Source: Rhodanobacter denitrificans (GTDB taxonomy: Bacteria; Pseudomonadota; Gammaproteobacteria; Xanthomonadales; Rhodanobacteraceae). Taken from it: a stretch of 64,000 nt of DNA. The translations under genes were made by a program, and so were the position numbers. The notes under the pieces are model-generated. The model searched no databases. It saw nothing but the letters and a program-made list of their open reading frames with translations, and had not been told where the DNA came from. Position 1 is the first letter of the stretch. Every line of letters begins with the position of its first letter. The DNA is taken from NCBI RefSeq assembly GCF_000230695.2, contig NC_020541.1:2604001-2668000 (forward strand), in the 5' to 3' direction. Shown here piece by piece: positions 51,256 through 60,399 of the stretch.

Positions 51256-52410
51256 TTACGCCTCGGAATTCCACGCCACCTGATTGCGGCCCTGGTGCTT
51301 GGCCCGATACAGCGCGACATCGGCGGCATTCACCAATTGCTCGACGTTCGCGTCGACGGCAGTGGCCCCGCCCACACTGGTGGTGATGTCGATGCGGCTG
51401 CCTTCGAACACCGCCGGTGCCGCCGCCACGGCGGTGCGCATGCGCTCGGCGAGCGCGGCGGCACGCGCAGGCTCGATGGCGGGCAGCAACAGCATGAACT
51501 CCTCGCCTCCGTAGCGCGCGAACAGGGTGCCGCGCGGCAGTCCCACGCTGCGGATCACCGCGACGAAATGGATGAGCACCGCGTCGCCCGCGGCGTGGCC
51601 CCAGTTGTCGTTGATTGACTTGAAGTGGTCCAGGTCGAACATCAGCACGCTGCAGCCCTGCCCGCGCGCGCGACAGGCGTCCACCAGGCGGGCGCCCGCC
51701 TCGATCAGCGCGCTGCGATTGAGCAGGCCGGTGAGCCCGTCGGTACGCGCCAGCCGGCGCAGGTCCAGGGTCAGCCGCTCGGCCAGCATCAGGGTGAACC
51801 CGGTGCTCAGCAGGAACGAGGACAGGATGCCGAACAGGTAATTCCAGGTAGTGAGCAGTTCGTCGAGCGGCGAGTGCGCGAGCAGTTGCGGAAACAGCAC
51901 CACCACCGAACGCAGCAGGTAGAACAGCGCGTCGATGATGAAGATCAGCGCGGTGAAGCTGCAGGTGCTGCGCATGTCCCGCGGCGAGCGCCACAGCAGC
52001 ACCCAGACCATCCACGCGTCCCAGACCACGCTGTAGCCGCCGAACATCAGCGCCGAGACCGTCTGCGTCGGCGGCGACAGGTAAACGTCGACCTGGCAGG
52101 CGACGAACAGACCCACCACCGCCAGCGGCCAGCGCCAGCGCAGCGGGTAGCGCAGGTGGATGGCGATGCCCATCAGCATCAGCGCGTTGGCCAGCGCGAT
52201 CAGGCCGCCGCCCACGACCGTGGAGAGCAGGCTGCCGTTTTCGTTCAGCCCCTGGGTAAGCGCGGCGGCGGTTATGACCCAGAACGCGGTGGCCCAGATG
52301 CGCAGCGCCGGCAGGCCGCGCAGCACCAGCCCGAGCAGGGTGAAACTTATCGAGATGGCGATGCCGATGGCCGCGCCGATGACGCCGAGCGTAAAGAGGT
52401 CGAAGTGCAT
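51256..52410 (-). CDS. Membrane-bound diguanylate cyclase
   Basis: 384-aa protein with six or seven membrane helices (residues ~5-205, with LFTLGVIGAAIGIAISIS first) followed by a GGDEF domain (~215-384). The domain opens ARTDGLTGLLNRSAL and has an intact RYGGEEFMLLL signature and DLDHFKSINDNWGH. It should make c-di-GMP. The membrane part resembles unnamed sensory heads with no recognised ligand. It is the fourth GGDEF protein in the window. Confidence 0.92.
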   Translation of the reverse strand: MHFDLFTLGVIGAAIGIAISISFTLLGLVLRGLPALRIWATAFWVITAAALTQGLNENGSLLSTVVGGGLIALANALMLMGIAIHLRYPLRWRWPLAVVGLFVACQVDVYLSPPTQTVSALMFGGYSVVWDAWMVWVLLWRSPRDMRSTCSFTALIFIIDALFYLLRSVVVLFPQLLAHSPLDELLTTWNYLFGILSSFLLSTGFTLMLAERLTLDLRRLARTDGLTGLLNRSALIEAGARLVDACRARGQGCSVLMFDLDHFKSINDNWGHAAGDAVLIHFVAVIRSVGLPRGTLFARYGGEEFMLLLPAIEPARAAALAERMRTAVAAAPAVFEGSRIDITTSVGGATAVDANVEQLVNAADVALYRAKHQGRNQVAWNSEA

Positions 52411-52551
52411 GCCGGTTCCCGTATGCCGACCGAAAGCCGGGGTCGGCGTGCCGCTTCCGTGATGCGCACGCGGGACCTTCGGACCGCCACGCCCCGCAAG
52501 GTAGCACGGCAGGAAACCGGCATCCCCGGCCGATACCGCGTCGCGCCAGCC

Positions 52552-53358
52552 TCAGCCCGCCCGCCCCCGCCGTGCATATTCCGCCGGCGGACACCCCACC
52601 AGCGCCCTGAAGTCGCGGATGAAATGCGCCTGGTCGAAGTAGCCCAGCTCCAGCGCCAGCCGCAACCAGTCCACCGCGTCACCGGCATCGACACGCTGCA
52701 GCGCTTCGTGCATGCGGTAGCGGTTGATCACCCACTTCGGGCCGATGCCTACGTACTGGTTGAACCATCGCTGCAGCGTGCGCGGAGTCAGCGGCCAGCG
52801 CGAGGTCACGTCGTCGAGGGTACGGATGCTGCGATCCGTGGCGATGGCGTCCACCACTTCGCCCACGCGCAGCGCCTGCGCATCGGGCGGCGGCAGGCGG
52901 GCGGCGAGGAAGTCGCTGGCCAGCGTCACCATGCGTTCGTCGTGCGGCTGCGCGTGCAGGATCGCCTCCAGCCGCGCCGCATTCTCGCCGAACACCTGTT
53001 GCGGCGGGATCGATCGGTTGCGCAATGCGGACACCGGCTGCCGCAGGAAGCCGCGGAACCCGCCGGGACGGAACTTCACGCCGAACACGCCGCCGCGCCC
53101 TTCCAGCGTGGTGCTGAAACGGTCGGTGTGAATGCCGTGGATGCGGCTGCCGCCGGCTTCGCACACCAGGTGTACGTTCGGGTGCGGCAGGGTTTCGCGC
53201 AGCTGCGGCGGGCCGTCCTGCAGGTCCCAGCGCACGATCCAGTAGTGCTGCACCACGCCGGCCAGTGCGGGCGGTGGCGCGATACGCGCATGATGGAACA
53301 CGCCCGCCACCGGCGCATGGCGCAGCACGCCGCGAGCCTCGCCGACGCCCTCGTTCAT
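52552..53358 (-). CDS. AraC family transcriptional regulator
   Basis: 268-aa regulator. The N-terminal ~150 residues are the DUF6597-type domain (ALAGVVQHYWIVRWDL, GVKFRPGGFRGFL). The C-terminal AraC domain has two helix-turn-helix units (TPRTLQRWFNQYVGIGPK and LALELGYFDQAHFIRDFR). The ATG at 53358 is preferred over a GTG three codons upstream. It is divergent from the DUF3224 gene, which it may control. Confidence 0.9.
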   Translation of the reverse strand: MNEGVGEARGVLRHAPVAGVFHHARIAPPPALAGVVQHYWIVRWDLQDGPPQLRETLPHPNVHLVCEAGGSRIHGIHTDRFSTTLEGRGGVFGVKFRPGGFRGFLRQPVSALRNRSIPPQQVFGENAARLEAILHAQPHDERMVTLASDFLAARLPPPDAQALRVGEVVDAIATDRSIRTLDDVTSRWPLTPRTLQRWFNQYVGIGPKWVINRYRMHEALQRVDAGDAVDWLRLALELGYFDQAHFIRDFRALVGCPPAEYARRGRAG

Positions 53359-53474
53359 TGGCGCCACCCGCGGCAGATGGCACCGGCCTGTCGCGTTTTT
53401 ACAATCATCGATGCTCCAGCCGTGCTCTCATGTCGGCACGCGACACCACGCAGGAGTTTCCCACGAAGGACACG

Positions 53475-53957
53475 ATGCTGTTCCTGCTCGCCGTCGCGGC
53501 TTCCCTGCCTTCGGCAGCCCTTGCACGAACCCCCACGGAGCCCGTTCCCATGCACGCCGCCGGCAACTTCAACGTCAAGATACAACCGCAGACCCCCGAC
53601 AACCCCCAGGCCAGGGCCTCCGGCCTCGGCCGCCTGTCGCTGGACAAGCAGTTCCATGGCGACCTCGACGCCACCAGCCAGGGCGAGATGCTGGCGGCGG
53701 GCGACGGCACCATTTCCGGCGCCTACGTGGCGCTGGAAAAAGTCAGCGGCAAGCTGCACGGCCGCAGCGGCAGTTTCGTGCTGGTGCACCGCGCGCTGAT
53801 GGTCGACGGCACGCCGCAGGAGTGGAGCGTGGCGGTGGTGCCCGGCTCCGGCACGGGCGAGCTGGCCGGCCTGGACGGCGCGATGACGATCACCCTCGCC
53901 GGCGCCAAGCACAGTTACAATCTGAGCTACACCCTGCCAGGCCACTGCACGGCCTGA
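53475..53957 (+). CDS. Exported DUF3224 family protein
   Basis: 160-aa protein with a signal peptide (FLLAVAASLPSAALA) and GAAGGA four bases before the ATG. The DUF3224 pattern is clear: LSLDKQFHGDLDATSQGEML, SGKLHGRSGSFVLVH and VPGSGTGELAGLDG. The fold is an allene-oxide-cyclase-like barrel; no function is known. Most homologues lack a signal peptide, so export is notable. Confidence 0.85.
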   Translation: MLFLLAVAASLPSAALARTPTEPVPMHAAGNFNVKIQPQTPDNPQARASGLGRLSLDKQFHGDLDATSQGEMLAAGDGTISGAYVALEKVSGKLHGRSGSFVLVHRALMVDGTPQEWSVAVVPGSGTGELAGLDGAMTITLAGAKHSYNLSYTLPGHCTA

Positions 53958-53982
53958 CCGCGCCACCCCGGAAAGCGCCGCC

Positions 53983-55227
53983 ATGAACCAGCCCACGGAA
54001 GCATCCGGCAGCGCCACGGCGAAAACGCCTTCCGTGCTGCGCCGGATCCCGGCCGGCATCTGGGCACTCGGCCTGGTCTCGATGCTGATGGACACCTCCT
54101 CGGAGATGATCCACGCGCTGCTGCCGGTGTACCTGGTCGACGTGCTCGGCGCCTCGGCGCTCGCGGTCGGCTTCATCGAAGGCATCGCCGAAGCCACCGC
54201 GGCGATCACCAAGGTGTTCTCCGGCGCGCTGTCGGACTGGCTGGGCCGACGCAAGCTGCTGGTGGCGATCGGCTACGGCCTGGCCGCATTCACCAAGCCG
54301 GTCTTTCCACTGGCGGGCACGCTCGACTGGGTGGTCGCCGCACGTTTCGTGGACCGCATCGGCAAGGGCATTCGCGGTGCGCCACGCGATGCGCTGATCG
54401 CCGACCTGGCACCGGCCGAACTGCGCGGCGCCTCGTTCGGCCTGCGCCAGTCGCTCGACACGACCGGTGCGTTCCTCGGCCCCGCGCTGGCGATCATGCT
54501 GATGTGGCTGACCGCCGACAACATTCCGCTGGTGTTCTGGTTCGCGGTGCTGCCGGGCTTCGCCGCGTTCGCGCTGGTGGTGTTCGGCGTACGCGACGCG
54601 CGGGGCGACAAGGAGGGAAAACCCGCGCGCGCGCCATGGTCGCGCGCCGAGCTGGCACGCCTGCCGCCGCTGTACTGGGGCGTGGTGGCGATCGCCGCGG
54701 TGTTCACCCTGGCCCGTTTCAGCGAGGCCTTCCTGGTGTTGCGCGCGCAGGAACTGGGGCTGGGGCTGGTGCTGATCCCGCTGGTGCTGGTGGTGATGAA
54801 CGTGGTGTACGCGCTGTCGTCCTACCCGGTCGGCGTGCTGGCTGACCGCTTCGACCGCGGGGCGCTGCTCGGGCTGGGTGTGCTGGTACTGGTGGCGTCG
54901 GACCTGGCGCTGGCCTTTGTCGGCGGGCTGGCCGGGCTGGCGCTGGGCGTGACGCTGTGGGGCCTGCACATGGGCATGACCCAGGGCCTGCTGGCCGCGC
55001 TGGTCGCCGACGCCGCGCCGGCCAACCTGCGCGGCACTGCGTACGGCGTGTTCAATCTGGTGAGCGGACTGGCCCTGCTGGCGGCCAGCGTGGTGGCCGG
55101 CGAGTTGTGGGATGCGTTCGGCTCGCACGCCACCTTCCTCGCCGGCGCCTGTTTCGCGGTCGTGGCGCTGCTCGCACTGGTGCCGGTGGCGCAGCGGGTG
55201 CGCCGGAACCGGCCCGCGCCGGGCTGA
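53983..55227 (+). CDS. MFS transporter
   Basis: 414-aa major facilitator with twelve helices. The helix 2-3 loop motif is seen as GALSDWLGRRKLLVAIGYG, and the segment DRIGKGIRGAPRDALIADL is typical of a large group of unnamed proteobacterial MFS exporters. It starts 25 bp after the DUF3224 gene. The substrate is unknown. It is convergent with a GST gene. Confidence 0.92.
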   Translation: MNQPTEASGSATAKTPSVLRRIPAGIWALGLVSMLMDTSSEMIHALLPVYLVDVLGASALAVGFIEGIAEATAAITKVFSGALSDWLGRRKLLVAIGYGLAAFTKPVFPLAGTLDWVVAARFVDRIGKGIRGAPRDALIADLAPAELRGASFGLRQSLDTTGAFLGPALAIMLMWLTADNIPLVFWFAVLPGFAAFALVVFGVRDARGDKEGKPARAPWSRAELARLPPLYWGVVAIAAVFTLARFSEAFLVLRAQELGLGLVLIPLVLVVMNVVYALSSYPVGVLADRFDRGALLGLGVLVLVASDLALAFVGGLAGLALGVTLWGLHMGMTQGLLAALVADAAPANLRGTAYGVFNLVSGLALLAASVVAGELWDAFGSHATFLAGACFAVVALLALVPVAQRVRRNRPAPG

Positions 55228-55248
55228 GCGCCACGCCGCAGGCCACGC

Positions 55249-55971
55249 TCAGCCCCAGGCATGTTCGGGGTAGAAGCGCTGCATCATCCGCGCGACATAG
55301 GCCACCAGGTTCGGCTGCGCTTCCACCGCCCGGCGCAGCGGCGTGTCGAAGAACGGCGTGGCGGTGCAGGCGAGCATGCCGAAGGCGGTGGCGTCCACGG
55401 CACTGGCCGATGCCCCCATGAAGTACGGCCTGTTGCCGAGCAGTTCGGCCAGCGCGTCGATCGAGCGCGTGCCCAGTTCGGCGATCTTTCCCGGCGCATG
55501 CCGGCCCAGCCCCTGCGCGTGCAGTTCGGCGAACTTGCGTGCCTGCATGTCGCGGCGCAATGGCGCCCGCTGCGCCTCGGGCGCATCGTCGACGAAGTGC
55601 GCCGGCCCCTTGGCGAAGCTGTCCGGATCGATCCAGCGGAACCAGACCATCGCGAAGTACAGGTGATCCTCCAGCAGGCGTTCGATCGCCCAGGCCTGCG
55701 CCCGCTGCCGCGCGTCCAGCCCGGCATCCAGGTCCACGCCGTACCTGCGCTCGATGTGCGCACGGATGAAAGTGGAATCGCCGACCACCTCGCCATGGTC
55801 GTCGATGAAGGGCAGCTTGCCGTTCGGCGCCTGCGGCGGAATCGTCGAGACGCAGCCGTAGGCCAACCCGGCCATCTTCAGCTGCACCTCGGTCTTGAGC
55901 ACGAACGGGCTGGTGTCGGGCAGGCCGAAGCCGGCGCGGCTGGCGTACAGGGTGAGGCCGGTTGACGACAT
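55249..55971 (-). CDS. Glutathione S-transferase family protein
   Basis: 240-aa GST of the failed-axon-connections/metaxin-like kind. The N-terminal domain (GLPDTSPFVLKTEVQLKMA) carries the SPF motif, then APNGKLPFIDDHGEVVGDS gives the cis-proline region. The C-terminal domain is helical (FAMVWFRWIDPDSF). It is divergent from the DUF899 gene. Confidence 0.88.
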   Translation of the reverse strand: MSSTGLTLYASRAGFGLPDTSPFVLKTEVQLKMAGLAYGCVSTIPPQAPNGKLPFIDDHGEVVGDSTFIRAHIERRYGVDLDAGLDARQRAQAWAIERLLEDHLYFAMVWFRWIDPDSFAKGPAHFVDDAPEAQRAPLRRDMQARKFAELHAQGLGRHAPGKIAELGTRSIDALAELLGNRPYFMGASASAVDATAFGMLACTATPFFDTPLRRAVEAQPNLVAYVARMMQRFYPEHAWG

Positions 55972-56110
55972 GGGCGAACTCGATGACGGAAGGTGCGCGC
56001 ACTCTGGCGTGGTGCTGCTGACAGCTTTGTGTCAGCAGCGCCGCCACGCGATGTCGATGTCGCCGGCGCCCGTTCGTCATCCAGGTAGTCCCGAGCCCAG
56101 GAGAACCGTA

Positions 56111-56827
56111 ATGAGCCCTGCCCCCACCCTTGTGCCCGCCGCCGAGCTCGCTGCGCGCAACCCCATGCGCTTCCCCAACGAAGGTGATGGCTACCGCCGC
56201 GCGCGCACCGCCTTGCTGGCCGAGGAGATCGAGCTGCGCCGGCACGTCGAGCGTGTCGCCGAGCTGCGCCGCGCACTGCCGCCCGGCGGCGAGGTGACCG
56301 GCGACTACCGCTTCCGCGGCGAACACGGGCCGGTCGATTTCGCCGGCCTGTTCGGCGACAGGCAGACCCTGGTGGTCTACAGCTACATGTTCGGCCCGCA
56401 GCGCGCGCGGCCCTGCCCGATGTGCACCTCGCTGCTGGGCGCGTGGGACGGCGAGGCGCGCGACGTGGCCCAGTGCGTGGCGCTGGCCGTGGTGGCGCGT
56501 TCGCCGATCGAGCGCCTGGTCGCGTTCAAGAACGAACGCGGCTGGCGCGACCTGCGGCTGTACTCGGATGTCGACGGCGCCTACAGCCGCGACTACTTCG
56601 CCGTCGACCCGGACGGCGGCGACGGCGACCAGGCTGCCTTCAACGTGTTCACCCGCCGTGACGGCACGATCCGCCACTTCTGGAGCGGCGAGATGGGCTT
56701 CGAGAGCGCCGACCCCGGCCAGGACCCGCGCGGCGCGCCGGACCTGATGCCGTTGTGGACCATCCTGGACTGCACGCCGGAAGGCCGCGGCACGGACTGG
56801 TACCCGAAGCTCGACTACCCGACCTGA
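56111..56827 (+). CDS. DUF899 family thioredoxin-like protein
   Basis: 238-aa protein. The DUF899 thioredoxin-like fold is seen in VVYSYMFGPQRARPCPMCTS, where CPMC is the redox pair, and in AFNVFTRRDGTIRHFWSGEM. AGGAGAA lies before the ATG. The role is unknown. A strong hairpin follows the stop and serves both this gene and the convergent YCII gene. Confidence 0.9.
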   Translation: MSPAPTLVPAAELAARNPMRFPNEGDGYRRARTALLAEEIELRRHVERVAELRRALPPGGEVTGDYRFRGEHGPVDFAGLFGDRQTLVVYSYMFGPQRARPCPMCTSLLGAWDGEARDVAQCVALAVVARSPIERLVAFKNERGWRDLRLYSDVDGAYSRDYFAVDPDGGDGDQAAFNVFTRRDGTIRHFWSGEMGFESADPGQDPRGAPDLMPLWTILDCTPEGRGTDWYPKLDYPT

Positions 56828-56836
56828 TGCTTGCGT

Positions 56837-56865
56837 CGGGTCGGCAGCAGATTTCTGCCGACCCG
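56837..56865. terminator. Bidirectional hairpin between DUF899 and YCII genes
   Basis: An 11-bp perfect stem (CGGGTCGGCAG with CTGCCGACCCG) with a 7-base loop, lying between convergent genes. With one bulged base the stem extends further through GCGTC/GACGC. No long T-run is present on either side. Confidence 0.65.
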
Positions 56866-56914
56866 GACGCGTGACGCTTGATGTGCCGGGCAATCCGCCA
56901 GGCGAGCCGCGTCT

Positions 56915-57271
56915 TCAACTCGAGGGATGTGTCTCCAGCTGACGTACTTCGCACGTGATGTCCCACTCGTCGCCGTGGACTTTCAGAAAGCGCTCGGTCC
57001 AGTGGATCGCCTCTTCCATCGACTTCGTCTCCATCACCGCGTAACCGCCGATCACTTCCTTCGCTTCGGTGAACGGACCATCGACTACGCTGATCTTGCC
57101 GTGCGAAAGCCGCACGCGGACGCCTTCCGAAGTCGGCCTGAGCCCCGCGGTGTCGAGCATGACCCCGGCTTGGGTCACTTCTTCCAGCAGCTTGCCCATA
57201 TCGCTCATCAGCTGCTCGCTGGGCTGCAGTCCGCAGTTCTCGTTGATCCTGATCATTGAAAGGAATCGCAT
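56915..57271 (-). CDS. YCII/DGPF-type small protein
   Basis: 118-aa protein of the YCII-related DGPF family (FLSMIRINEN, then VVDGPFTEAKEVIGGYAV, then TERFLKVHGDEWD). DGPF proteins have a dimeric ferredoxin-like fold and often sit beside ECF sigma factors; here the neighbour is DUF899 instead. The ATG at 57271 follows GAGG closely. Role unknown. Confidence 0.88.
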   Translation of the reverse strand: MRFLSMIRINENCGLQPSEQLMSDMGKLLEEVTQAGVMLDTAGLRPTSEGVRVRLSHGKISVVDGPFTEAKEVIGGYAVMETKSMEEAIHWTERFLKVHGDEWDITCEVRQLETHPSS

Positions 57272-57410
57272 CGTCCTCACTCTCCTGTGGGTTTACGGCA
57301 GAGCCACGCGGCAGGGCCACGCCGGCCCGCCCAACGTGCTCCTGCCATGGCGACGAACGGCTCCGCGCCGGATCGACACCTGCCGCCGCAGGAGCGTATC
57401 CGGCGCATTC

Positions 57411-57986
57411 CTACGAAAGCGGGTTCTGCCCTGATGCCCCGGCATCCGCCTCGCAACGGCCATCGGCGCAATGCCCCGCCGCCGACGCAACGCCCGTCGC
57501 CTCGAGGCGTTGCTGCCCCGCCTCGACCAGCAGCGCGCCGATCTCCGCGCCGAGCAGCAGGTCGTCGTACTGGCCGAACACCTGGTTGCGCAGGCGCCCC
57601 TGCGCGTCGATCAGGATCGCGGTCGGCGTGCCCTGCATGGCGTAGGCGCGCATGGTGCGCGGAATCGGATCGCCGTCCGGGCCGGGCGCGTCGATGCCGA
57701 CCGGGAAGCCCACGCGATACTCGTGCAGGAACGCGCGCAACGACTCCGGCCCCATCGCCGCATGATGCTCGAACACCGTGTGCAGGCCGACCACCGCCAG
57801 CGGCGCACCCTCGAACAGCTTCGCCACGCGTTGCGCCTGCGGGATGCCGTGCGCCACGCAGCCCGGGCAGAGCATCTGGAAGGCGTGCAGCAGTACCACG
57901 CGCCCGCGAAAGTGGGCCACGCTCAGCGGCTCGGGAGTGTTCAGCCAGGCGCTGGTGCGCCACTCGGGAGCCGCTTCGGGTTTCAT
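57411..57986 (-). CDS. Redoxin/AhpC-TSA-like protein
   Basis: 191-aa thioredoxin-fold protein without a signal peptide. The redox site is CPGC in FQMLCPGCVAHGIP, then HTVFEHHAAM and the cis-proline QGTPTAILID. The C-terminal tail has two more cysteines (GHCADGRCEADAG). The start overlaps the protoglobin-type stop by one base (TGATG), so the two are co-translated. It probably reduces peroxides or disulfides. Confidence 0.86.
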   Translation of the reverse strand: MKPEAAPEWRTSAWLNTPEPLSVAHFRGRVVLLHAFQMLCPGCVAHGIPQAQRVAKLFEGAPLAVVGLHTVFEHHAAMGPESLRAFLHEYRVGFPVGIDAPGPDGDPIPRTMRAYAMQGTPTAILIDAQGRLRNQVFGQYDDLLLGAEIGALLVEAGQQRLEATGVASAAGHCADGRCEADAGASGQNPLS

Positions 57987-58582
57987 CAGAAATCTCCGTC
58001 CTTGACGTACGGGTAGGTCCACAGCGTCATCTGCAGCAGGCACGACTTCAGCCACGCAGCGTACATCTTCTCCACTTCGTCGGCGGTGTGTCCCTTGCTG
58101 GCGAGGAACGGCCTGAGCGTGAACGTCACCGGGTAGATCAGCGCAAACAGGTCGCGGAACGGCACGATGGCGGTCGAGGCGGCGCCGTCGGTGCGGTTCT
58201 TCTTTGCGCGGTGGTGGCGCAGGCCGATCTCGTGCTGGTAGTCGAGCCAGCGCTGGTCATACTCGGCGGCGGCCGTGTCGAGGATCCATTGGCCGAAGCG
58301 CTTGCGCACGGCGCCGAGATAATCGCCCAGCGGCTTGCCGTCGGCCCGGCCGGTGAAGGACGCCAGCAGGTGCGGCTGCGAACCGACGAAGCCGTACCAG
58401 ACGTCGAGGATCGCCTCGACCTGATCCGCCACGATGCCGCGCGAAAGGCGCAGATACTTGACGTCCTCGTCGTCGAACAGGATGCTCTTCTTCATCAGCT
58501 CGAAGTCGCCGAGCGTCACCGGTGAACGCGCGATCGCACCGGTGCCGAAGGTGTATCCGGGAATGGCATGGGTTTCTTTCAT
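57986..58582 (-). CDS. Protoglobin-domain protein
   Basis: 198-aa globin-fold protein of the protoglobin family. Features: the helical core VKYLRLSRGIVADQVEAIL, the segment FVGSQPHLLASF, and the likely proximal haem histidine in YQHEIGLRHHRAKK. The gene starts at 58582 with AGAGGAG. It is the first gene of a two-gene operon with the redoxin, divergent from an HxlR regulator. Haem-bound O2, NO or CO sensing or scavenging is likely. Confidence 0.85.
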   Translation of the reverse strand: MKETHAIPGYTFGTGAIARSPVTLGDFELMKKSILFDDEDVKYLRLSRGIVADQVEAILDVWYGFVGSQPHLLASFTGRADGKPLGDYLGAVRKRFGQWILDTAAAEYDQRWLDYQHEIGLRHHRAKKNRTDGAASTAIVPFRDLFALIYPVTFTLRPFLASKGHTADEVEKMYAAWLKSCLLQMTLWTYPYVKDGDF

Positions 58583-58700
58583 GTCTTGGCTCCTCTGGTT
58601 GCGCCGGGTTCGGGGCGCGGGCCTGCGCTCCGTGGCCACGGACTCTAGCGACGGCACCGGCGCGCGTCAGGAAGGCACTTTTCGGTAAGGTGGTTACGAC

Positions 58701-59114
58701 ATGGGCGAACACGAACCCGCGACCAGCAGGCGGCCGGACACGGCGAACGCCGCTCCCGCGCCTGTTCCCGTCGCATCGATGGTCGAAAGCATCGTCGGCT
58801 GCAAATGGTCGATCCGGCTGCTGCAGCTCTGCGCGGAAGGAAACCATCGCCCCAGCGCGCTGCTGCGCGCCTGCACGGGGCTCTCCGCCAAGGTGATGAA
58901 CGAGCGCCTGCGCAAGATGACCCGCTTCGGCATCATGCACCGCACCGTGCACGGCGAGAAGCCGCCGGTCGAGGTGGAATACCGGCTGACGCCGTTCGGC
59001 CGCCGCTTCATGGGCATACTCGAAGAGGTGCAGCGGCTGCAGCAGGCGGTCGAGTGCGGCGCGATCGGAAAAACCGGCGAAGCCGCGGAAAAGACGCGGC
59101 GGGGAAACGCCTGA
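58701..59114 (+). CDS. HxlR family transcriptional regulator
   Basis: 137-aa winged-helix protein. The HxlR pattern is IVGCKWSIRLLQLCAEG, with the conserved Cys of GCKW, then TGLSAKVMNERLRKM and VEVEYRLTPFGRRF. Proteins with this Cys often respond to quinones, aldehydes or other electrophiles. It is divergent from the protoglobin-redoxin operon across 118 bp and probably controls it. Confidence 0.9.
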   Translation: MGEHEPATSRRPDTANAAPAPVPVASMVESIVGCKWSIRLLQLCAEGNHRPSALLRACTGLSAKVMNERLRKMTRFGIMHRTVHGEKPPVEVEYRLTPFGRRFMGILEEVQRLQQAVECGAIGKTGEAAEKTRRGNA

Positions 59115-59147
59115 CCTCCCTCGCGCTCTCTTCGCAGCGCACCAGGC

Positions 59148-60398
59148 TCAGTGCGGCAACGCGGCCTGGCGATCCTGCAGGAAGCGGCGCACGGCGGGAT
59201 CGGCGGCGAGGCCGATCGCGATGTCGTAGGCCTGCCGCGCCTCGCGGCAGGCGTGCGTCCGGGCCAGCAGCGCCGCTCGCGCCGCCCAGTAGGGCTGATA
59301 ATCGACGAGCCGGCCATTAGCGGCGAGCGCGTCGACGAGCGCGAGCGCGGCCTGCGGACCCTGCACTTCCGCGATGGCCAGCGCGCGGTTGAGCGCGACC
59401 ACCGGCGAGTCGCACAGCGCCAGCAGCGCGTCGTAGAGCTGCACCTCCGGCGCCCAGTCGGTGCGGCCGCTGCGGCGACGCTCGACATGCGCCGACTGCA
59501 GCGCGGCTTCGAGCTGGTAGCGGCCGATACGGCCCAGCCGGCTGGCGCGCAGCAGCAGCGCCTCGGCTTCGTCGATCATCGCCGCATCCCACCGCGCGAC
59601 ATCCTGTTCGGCCAGCGGCACGTAGTCGCCCGTCGCCGAGCGGCGCGCGGCACGGCGCGCTTCCGCGTGCAGCATGCAGGCCAGCAGGCCCAGCGCTTCC
59701 GGCTCCTGCGGCAGCAGCTCGACCACCAGCCGGGCGAGGAACAGCGCCTCCGCGGTGAGGTCGCGGCGGATCGCGTCGGTGCCGCCGGGATCGCTCCAGC
59801 CTTCGGCGAAGGCGGCGTAGATGGCTTCCAGCACGCCGTCCAGCCGCCCGGCCAGTTCGTCGCGCGTCGGCACGACAAAGGGGATGCCGGCCTGCCGGAT
59901 CTTCTGCTTCGCCCGCCCCAGCCGCTTGCCCATCGCCTCCGGCGAGGCGAGGAACGCCGCGGCGATCGCCTTCGCATCCAGCCCAAGCACCACCTGCAGC
60001 ATCAGCGGCGCGCGGATGCCGGCGTCGATGGCCGGATGCGCGCAGGTAAACAGCAGCGCGAGGCGCCGATCCGGGATGGCCGCATCGTCCCCTTCCGTCA
60101 CCGCGCTCTCCTCGATCTCGGCGAGGATGCGCAACTGCACGGCCGCCGCCTCGCCGTTGCGATGCTGCCGGAACCGGTCGATCCCCTTGCGCCTGGCCAC
60201 GGTCAGCAGCCAGGCTTCCGGATTCGCGGGGCAGCCGTTGCGCGGCCAGTCCGCCAGGGCCGTGGCAAACGCCTCGGACAAGGCATCCTCAGCCGCTGCC
60301 ACGTCATGCAGGGCAGCGGCCAGGAAGGCGACGAGCTTGCCGTAGCTGCGGCGGACCACCGCATCCGCCGCACGACGTGCCTGCGCGGTGCGATCCAA
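59148..60398 (-). CDS. ECF42-type sigma factor with C-terminal TPR-like domain
   Basis: 416-aa sigma factor. Region 2 (RRSYGKLVAFLAAALHDVAAA) and region 4 (LGLDAKAIAAAFLASPEAMG) occupy the first 180 residues; the rest is the long DUF6596 helical extension (VVALNRALAIAEVQGPQAAL). The start is a TTG at 60398, four bases after the DGPF stop, with GGAG eight bases upstream; no earlier ATG or GTG is plausible. ECF42 factors are paired with a DGPF protein, as here, and are thought to be controlled through the extension rather than by an anti-sigma factor. Confidence 0.9.
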   Translation of the reverse strand: MDRTAQARRAADAVVRRSYGKLVAFLAAALHDVAAAEDALSEAFATALADWPRNGCPANPEAWLLTVARRKGIDRFRQHRNGEAAAVQLRILAEIEESAVTEGDDAAIPDRRLALLFTCAHPAIDAGIRAPLMLQVVLGLDAKAIAAAFLASPEAMGKRLGRAKQKIRQAGIPFVVPTRDELAGRLDGVLEAIYAAFAEGWSDPGGTDAIRRDLTAEALFLARLVVELLPQEPEALGLLACMLHAEARRAARRSATGDYVPLAEQDVARWDAAMIDEAEALLLRASRLGRIGRYQLEAALQSAHVERRRSGRTDWAPEVQLYDALLALCDSPVVALNRALAIAEVQGPQAALALVDALAANGRLVDYQPYWAARAALLARTHACREARQAYDIAIGLAADPAVRRFLQDRQAALPH

Positions 60399-60399
60399 G

